From NCBI RefSeq assembly GCF_003002065.1, contig NZ_PVZG01000001.1:372001-436000 (forward strand): a stretch of DNA of 64,000 nt. Reading direction: 5' to 3'. The notes under the pieces were generated by a model. The model had not been told where the DNA came from, did no database searches, and saw only the letters and a program-made list of their open reading frames with translations. Position 1 is the first letter of the stretch. The number at the start of each line of letters is the position of its first letter. This document shows, piece by piece, positions 60,885-64,000 of the stretch. This DNA is from Pseudosporangium ferrugineum (GTDB lineage Bacteria > Actinomycetota > Actinomycetes > Mycobacteriales > Micromonosporaceae). The position numbers and the translations under genes are program-made.

Positions 60885-62134
60885 GCCAGCCCCGCATCCC
60901 CGACCCGGCCCTGCTCCGCGGCCTCACCCAGCGGCGGCTCGGCCGGCGCGACGCCCTGCGGATCTCCGGGCTCGCGGCGCTCGGCGGCGCCCTGGCCGCC
61001 TGCGGCGTCAAGGGCAAGGGTTCCCCCGGCGCCAGCGCGCCCGCCGCCGACGCGGTCGCCAAGTTCTGGGCCGGCAAGACCAGCACCGGCAAGCTGAACT
61101 TCGCCAACTGGCCGCTCTACATGGACCCGGCCCACCCCGAGCTCAAGAAGTTCACCGCCGCCACCGGCATCGAGGTGGACTACCAGGAGGTCATCCAGGA
61201 GATGGGCCCCTGGTTCGCCAAGGTGCAGCCGCAGCTCGCCGCCGGGCAGGACATCGGCTTCGACCTGATGGTGATCACCAACAGCATCCAGTTCAAGCAG
61301 TTCGTCGACTCCGGCTTCCTCGCCCCGCTCGACCACGGCAAGCTGCCGAACTACGCGGCGAACGCCGACGCCGCGTACAAGAAGGAGGCGTTCGACCCGG
61401 GCAACGTCTACAGCGTGCCGTGGACCTCCGGCATGACCGGGATCGCGTACGACCCGAAGAAGATCACCCGGCCGATCACCCGGCTCGCCGACCTGTGGGA
61501 CCCCGCCTTCAAGGGCAAGGTCGGCATGTTCTCCGACACCCAGGAACTCGGCAACTTCGGCATGATGGCGCTCGGCGTCAACCCGGAGAAGTCCACACCG
61601 GACGACTGGAAGAAGGCCGCCGCCAAGCTCAAGGAGCAGAAGAGCGGCGGCATCATCCGCAACTACTACGACCAGAGCTACATCGACGCGCTCGGCAAGG
61701 GCGAGGTCTGGATCACCCAGGCCTGGTCCGGCGACGTCTTCCAGAAGAACGTCTCCGACGGCACGGACTTCAAGTTCGTGATCCCCGAGGAGGGCGGCAC
61801 GATCTGGACCGACAACTTCGCCATCCCGGTCACCGCGAAGAACCCGCTCGACGCCCTCAAGCTGATCGACTTCTTCTACCAGGTCGAGATCGCCGCGTCG
61901 CTGGCCGAGTACATCAACTACGTGTGCCCGGTGCCGGCCGCCCGCGACCAGATCAGGAAGGACGCGGCGGCGAAGACGGGCAAGGACAAGGCGGCCCTGG
62001 AGGCCGTGGCGGACAGCCCGCTGGTGTTCCCGGCCCCGGCCGACTACGCCCGGCTGCACTACTACCGCTCCTTCGCCACCGCCGCCGAGCAGCAGGAGTA
62101 CCAGGGCATCTTCGAACCGATCGTGCTGGGCTGA
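60881..62134 (+). CDS. potD: Polyamine-type ABC substrate-binding lipoprotein (PotD-like)
   Basis: A 417-residue receptor. The N-terminus has a twin-arginine motif and lipobox (GRRDALRISGLAALGGALAACG). The mature protein shows the PotD-like core LNFANWPLYMD, YQEVIQEMGPWFAK, VPWTSGMTGIAYD and WITQAWSGDVFQ. Aromatic and acidic residues around the cleft suit putrescine or spermidine. It is translationally coupled to potA, and permeases follow. Confidence 0.88.
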   Translation: MSQPRIPDPALLRGLTQRRLGRRDALRISGLAALGGALAACGVKGKGSPGASAPAADAVAKFWAGKTSTGKLNFANWPLYMDPAHPELKKFTAATGIEVDYQEVIQEMGPWFAKVQPQLAAGQDIGFDLMVITNSIQFKQFVDSGFLAPLDHGKLPNYAANADAAYKKEAFDPGNVYSVPWTSGMTGIAYDPKKITRPITRLADLWDPAFKGKVGMFSDTQELGNFGMMALGVNPEKSTPDDWKKAAAKLKEQKSGGIIRNYYDQSYIDALGKGEVWITQAWSGDVFQKNVSDGTDFKFVIPEEGGTIWTDNFAIPVTAKNPLDALKLIDFFYQVEIAASLAEYINYVCPVPAARDQIRKDAAAKTGKDKAALEAVADSPLVFPAPADYARLHYYRSFATAAEQQEYQGIFEPIVLG

Positions 62135-62135
62135 C

Positions 62136-62993
62136 ATGCTGCGCCGACGGCTCGCCCCGTACCTGCTGGTCCTGCCCGGCGGGCTGTGGCTGCTGCTCTT
62201 CTTCGTCGTGCCGATGGTGACGATGCTGTCGCTGTCGCTGCAGCAGGGCGACGTGGTCACCGGCTACGTCTTCACCGGCCACTGGCAGACGTACGTGGAC
62301 GCCGTCGTCAACTACCGCACCCAACTGGTCCGCTCGCTGATCTACGGCGGGATCACCACCGTCGTCCTGATCGTGCTGGCGTTCCCGGTCGCGTACTGGA
62401 TCGCCTTCTACGGCGGGCGGCGCAAGGCCACGTACCTGTTCCTGCTGCTGTTGCCGTTCTTCGTGTCGTTCGTGCTGCGCACCATCTCGTGGCGGCAGAT
62501 CCTCACCGACGAGGGCATCCTGCTCGGGCCGCTCAAGGACGCCGGGCTGCTGCACCAGGAGTTCCACGTCCTCGGCACGCCGGTGGCGGTGATCGGCGGG
62601 CTGGTCTACAACTTCCTGCCGTTCATGGTGCTGCCCGTCTACGTGGCGCTCGAACGCATCGACCCGCGCGTCGTCGAGGCCGCCCGCGACCTGTACGCCG
62701 ACCCCGCCACCACGTTCCGCAAGGTGATCTTCCCGCTGGCGCTGCCCGGCGTCTTCGCGGGCGTGCTGATGACGTTCGTGCCGGCCAGCTCCGACTACGT
62801 CAACTCGGCGGTGCTGGGCAGTTCGTCGACCACGATGATCGGCCAGGTCATCCAGTCGCAGTACCTGACCAGCTCCAACTACCCGACGGCCTCCGCGCTG
62901 TCGTTCACGCTCATGGCCGTGCTGCTGATCGGGGTGTTCGCGTACGCACGCGCGCTGGGCACCGAGGACGTGATGAAGGTGGCGGCGCGATGA
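62136..62993 (+). CDS. potB: Polyamine-type ABC permease (PotB-like)
   Basis: A 285-residue integral membrane protein with six transmembrane segments; the EAA loop is EAARDLYADPATTFRKVIFPLALPGV (about 185-210). It follows the receptor by one base and overlaps the second permease start. Confidence 0.9.
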   Translation: MLRRRLAPYLLVLPGGLWLLLFFVVPMVTMLSLSLQQGDVVTGYVFTGHWQTYVDAVVNYRTQLVRSLIYGGITTVVLIVLAFPVAYWIAFYGGRRKATYLFLLLLPFFVSFVLRTISWRQILTDEGILLGPLKDAGLLHQEFHVLGTPVAVIGGLVYNFLPFMVLPVYVALERIDPRVVEAARDLYADPATTFRKVIFPLALPGVFAGVLMTFVPASSDYVNSAVLGSSSTTMIGQVIQSQYLTSSNYPTASALSFTLMAVLLIGVFAYARALGTEDVMKVAAR

Positions 62994-63769
62994 CCGGCCG
63001 GCGGATGCTGTACGCGTACACCTGGCTGGTCATCGCCTGGCTCACCCTGCCGGTGCTGATCATGATCGCGTTCGGCTTCAACGACACACCCGGCCGCTAC
63101 AACCAGAGCTGGGACGGCTTCACCCTCAAGTGGTACGGCCGCGTCTTCGAGCTGGACGAGCTCACCCGCGCCCTGGTCACCTCCCTCGCGGTGGCGACCG
63201 TGACGATGCTGGTCGCCGGCGCGCTCGGCACCGGCATCGGCTACGCGCTGGGCCGCTACCGCTTCCGCGGCTCCGGCACGGTCAACCTGGTCATGTTCGC
63301 CGCGATCTCCTCCCCCGAACTCGTCATGGGCGCCTCCCTGCTCACCCTGTTCGTGTCGCTCGGCGTCGGCCCGGGCGTCGTCACCATCACCATCGCGCAC
63401 GTGATGTTCTGCATCTCGTTCGTGGCCGTGGTCGTCCGCGCCCGCGTGCTCACCCTCGACCGCTCCCTCGAGGAGGCCGCCGCCGACCTGGGCGCCAACC
63501 CGTGGACCACGTTCTGGCGGGTCACGTTCCCGATCATCCTGCCCGCGGTGTCGTCCGGCATGCTGCTGGCGTTCGCGCTCAGCATCGACGACTTCGTGGT
63601 CACCAACTTCACCGCCGGCACCACCACCACGTTCCCGCTCTGGATCTGGGGCTCCACCCGGGTAGGCCTGCCACCGCAGGTCAACGTGATGGGCACGCTC
63701 ATCTTCCTGGTCGGCGTGGCCATCGCCGTCACCACCAGCATCCGCTCCCGGCCGGCACGGCGGCGCTGA
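62990..63769 (+). CDS. potC: Polyamine-type ABC permease (PotC-like)
   Basis: A 259-residue permease, six transmembrane segments, EAA loop EEAAADLGANPWTTFWRVTFPIILPA (about 165-190), and the FNDTPGRYNQSWDGFTLKWY periplasmic loop typical of PotC. It overlaps potB by four bases. Its stop overlaps the start of a short repeat-containing ORF. Confidence 0.9.
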   Translation: MTGRRMLYAYTWLVIAWLTLPVLIMIAFGFNDTPGRYNQSWDGFTLKWYGRVFELDELTRALVTSLAVATVTMLVAGALGTGIGYALGRYRFRGSGTVNLVMFAAISSPELVMGASLLTLFVSLGVGPGVVTITIAHVMFCISFVAVVVRARVLTLDRSLEEAAADLGANPWTTFWRVTFPIILPAVSSGMLLAFALSIDDFVVTNFTAGTTTTFPLWIWGSTRVGLPPQVNVMGTLIFLVGVAIAVTTSIRSRPARRR

Positions 63770-63927
63770 TGAGCGCGCTCATGCCGGTGGCCGGCCCTGC
63801 CGCCGGCGTCCGGTCCCGGGCCAGCCTTGCCGCCAGTGTCCGGCCCTGGGCCGGCCTTGTCACCGCCGTCCGGTCCCGGGCCGGCCTTGCCGGCGGCGTC
63901 CGATTTCTGGCCGGCCGGGGGCGGTGA
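63769..63927 (+). CDS. Short coupled repeat ORF, doubtful
   Basis: A 52-codon ORF starts on the potC stop (TGATG) and ends in GTGA over the next gene's possible start. It encodes roughly 10-residue units (AGLAGGVRFL, AGLVTAVRSR, ASLAASVRPW). It lies on a 30-bp tandem repeat, whose length keeps any frame open, so it may not be a gene. Confidence 0.25.
   Translation: MSALMPVAGPAAGVRSRASLAASVRPWAGLVTAVRSRAGLAGGVRFLAGRGR
63790..63915. repeat. 30-bp tandem repeat, about four copies
   Basis: Consecutive 30-base units related to gccggccttgccgccggcgt lie between potC and the FAD oxidoreductase. Copies differ at several positions. Confidence 0.8.
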
Positions 63928-64000
63928 CCGTGCGCGCGCTCGCCGATGCCATCCCGGAGCCGTACTGGCTGCGGCAGCCGGGCGCGCCCGAACCGGCGGA
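63924..64000 (+). CDS. FAD-dependent oxidoreductase, partial (gamma-glutamylputrescine oxidase-like)
   Basis: Only about 25 residues are in the window (ALADAIPEPYWLRQPGAPEP), open to the right edge. This start is the typical N-terminus of FAD-dependent amine oxidoreductases encoded in putrescine operons. The start could be the GTG at 63924, which overlaps the stop of the short ORF as GTGA, or the GTG at 63930 with a better-placed GGGGGCGG. Confidence 0.55.
   Translation, partial: MTVRALADAIPEPYWLRQPGAPEPA

Overview
The window is very GC-rich, with strong third-position GC, many GTG starts and dense ATGA/GTGA stop-start overlaps. Its families (XRE-DUF397 pair, AfsR/SARP regulators, GPP34, DUF5955, DUF5995, trypsin-STAND-WD40 proteins) point to a filamentous actinomycete. 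A Micromonosporaceae member such as Actinoplanes is my best guess, but this is inference because no rRNA or tRNA gene is present.

Layout: 1-1040 is the end of an IS4-type insertion sequence running off the left edge. 1.0-6.7 kb holds hypothetical membrane and lipoprotein genes, including a DUF5955 pair. 6.7-14.8 kb is one leftward nitrate-assimilation operon in the order HemD-wHTH fusion, sirohydrochlorin chelatase, nasA/narB, nirB, nirD, narK. A decayed nucleotidyltransferase-type gene pair and an SDR gene follow. 16.0-24.7 kb is the most unusual part. It has a secreted Ser/Thr-rich protein with a beta-pore-like stretch, directly downstream of an AfsR-type SARP/NB-ARC/TPR regulator. Next is a 1379-aa trypsin-STAND-WD40 protein, divergent from a small trypsin-co-occurring (Trypco1) protein and a membrane-anchored protein. 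This looks like an NTP-dependent conflict or defence module.

25.7-29.2 kb is a three-gene phosphorelay (histidine kinase, single-domain response regulator, hybrid kinase). 29-37.5 kb is mixed: an unassigned 455-aa protein, an acyl-CoA (malonyl-type) synthetase divergent from a MarR-type regulator, an FMN reductase, a zinc ribbon protein, a propeller-like protein with an internal pentapeptide repeat, a subtilase with WSG repeats and a holin-like membrane protein. Two minisatellites lie here. 37.5-42.7 kb has an aldo/keto reductase and a complete ABC importer operon behind a perfect 16-bp palindrome. 42.7-47.8 kb has two large exported enzymes. 48-58 kb contains an amino acid permease, GPP34, XRE-DUF397, a PLP decarboxylase, a second WSG subtilase, an acetyltransferase and a GGDEF protein. 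58.3-64.0 kb is a rightward polyamine/GABA-type operon (aldehyde dehydrogenase, potA, potD, potB, potC, then the start of an FAD oxidoreductase) that leaves the window on the right.

Most genes are housekeeping or nutritional. The candidates for something less well described are the 16-24.7 kb module, the DUF5955 pair, the paired WSG subtilases and several orphan palindromic operators.
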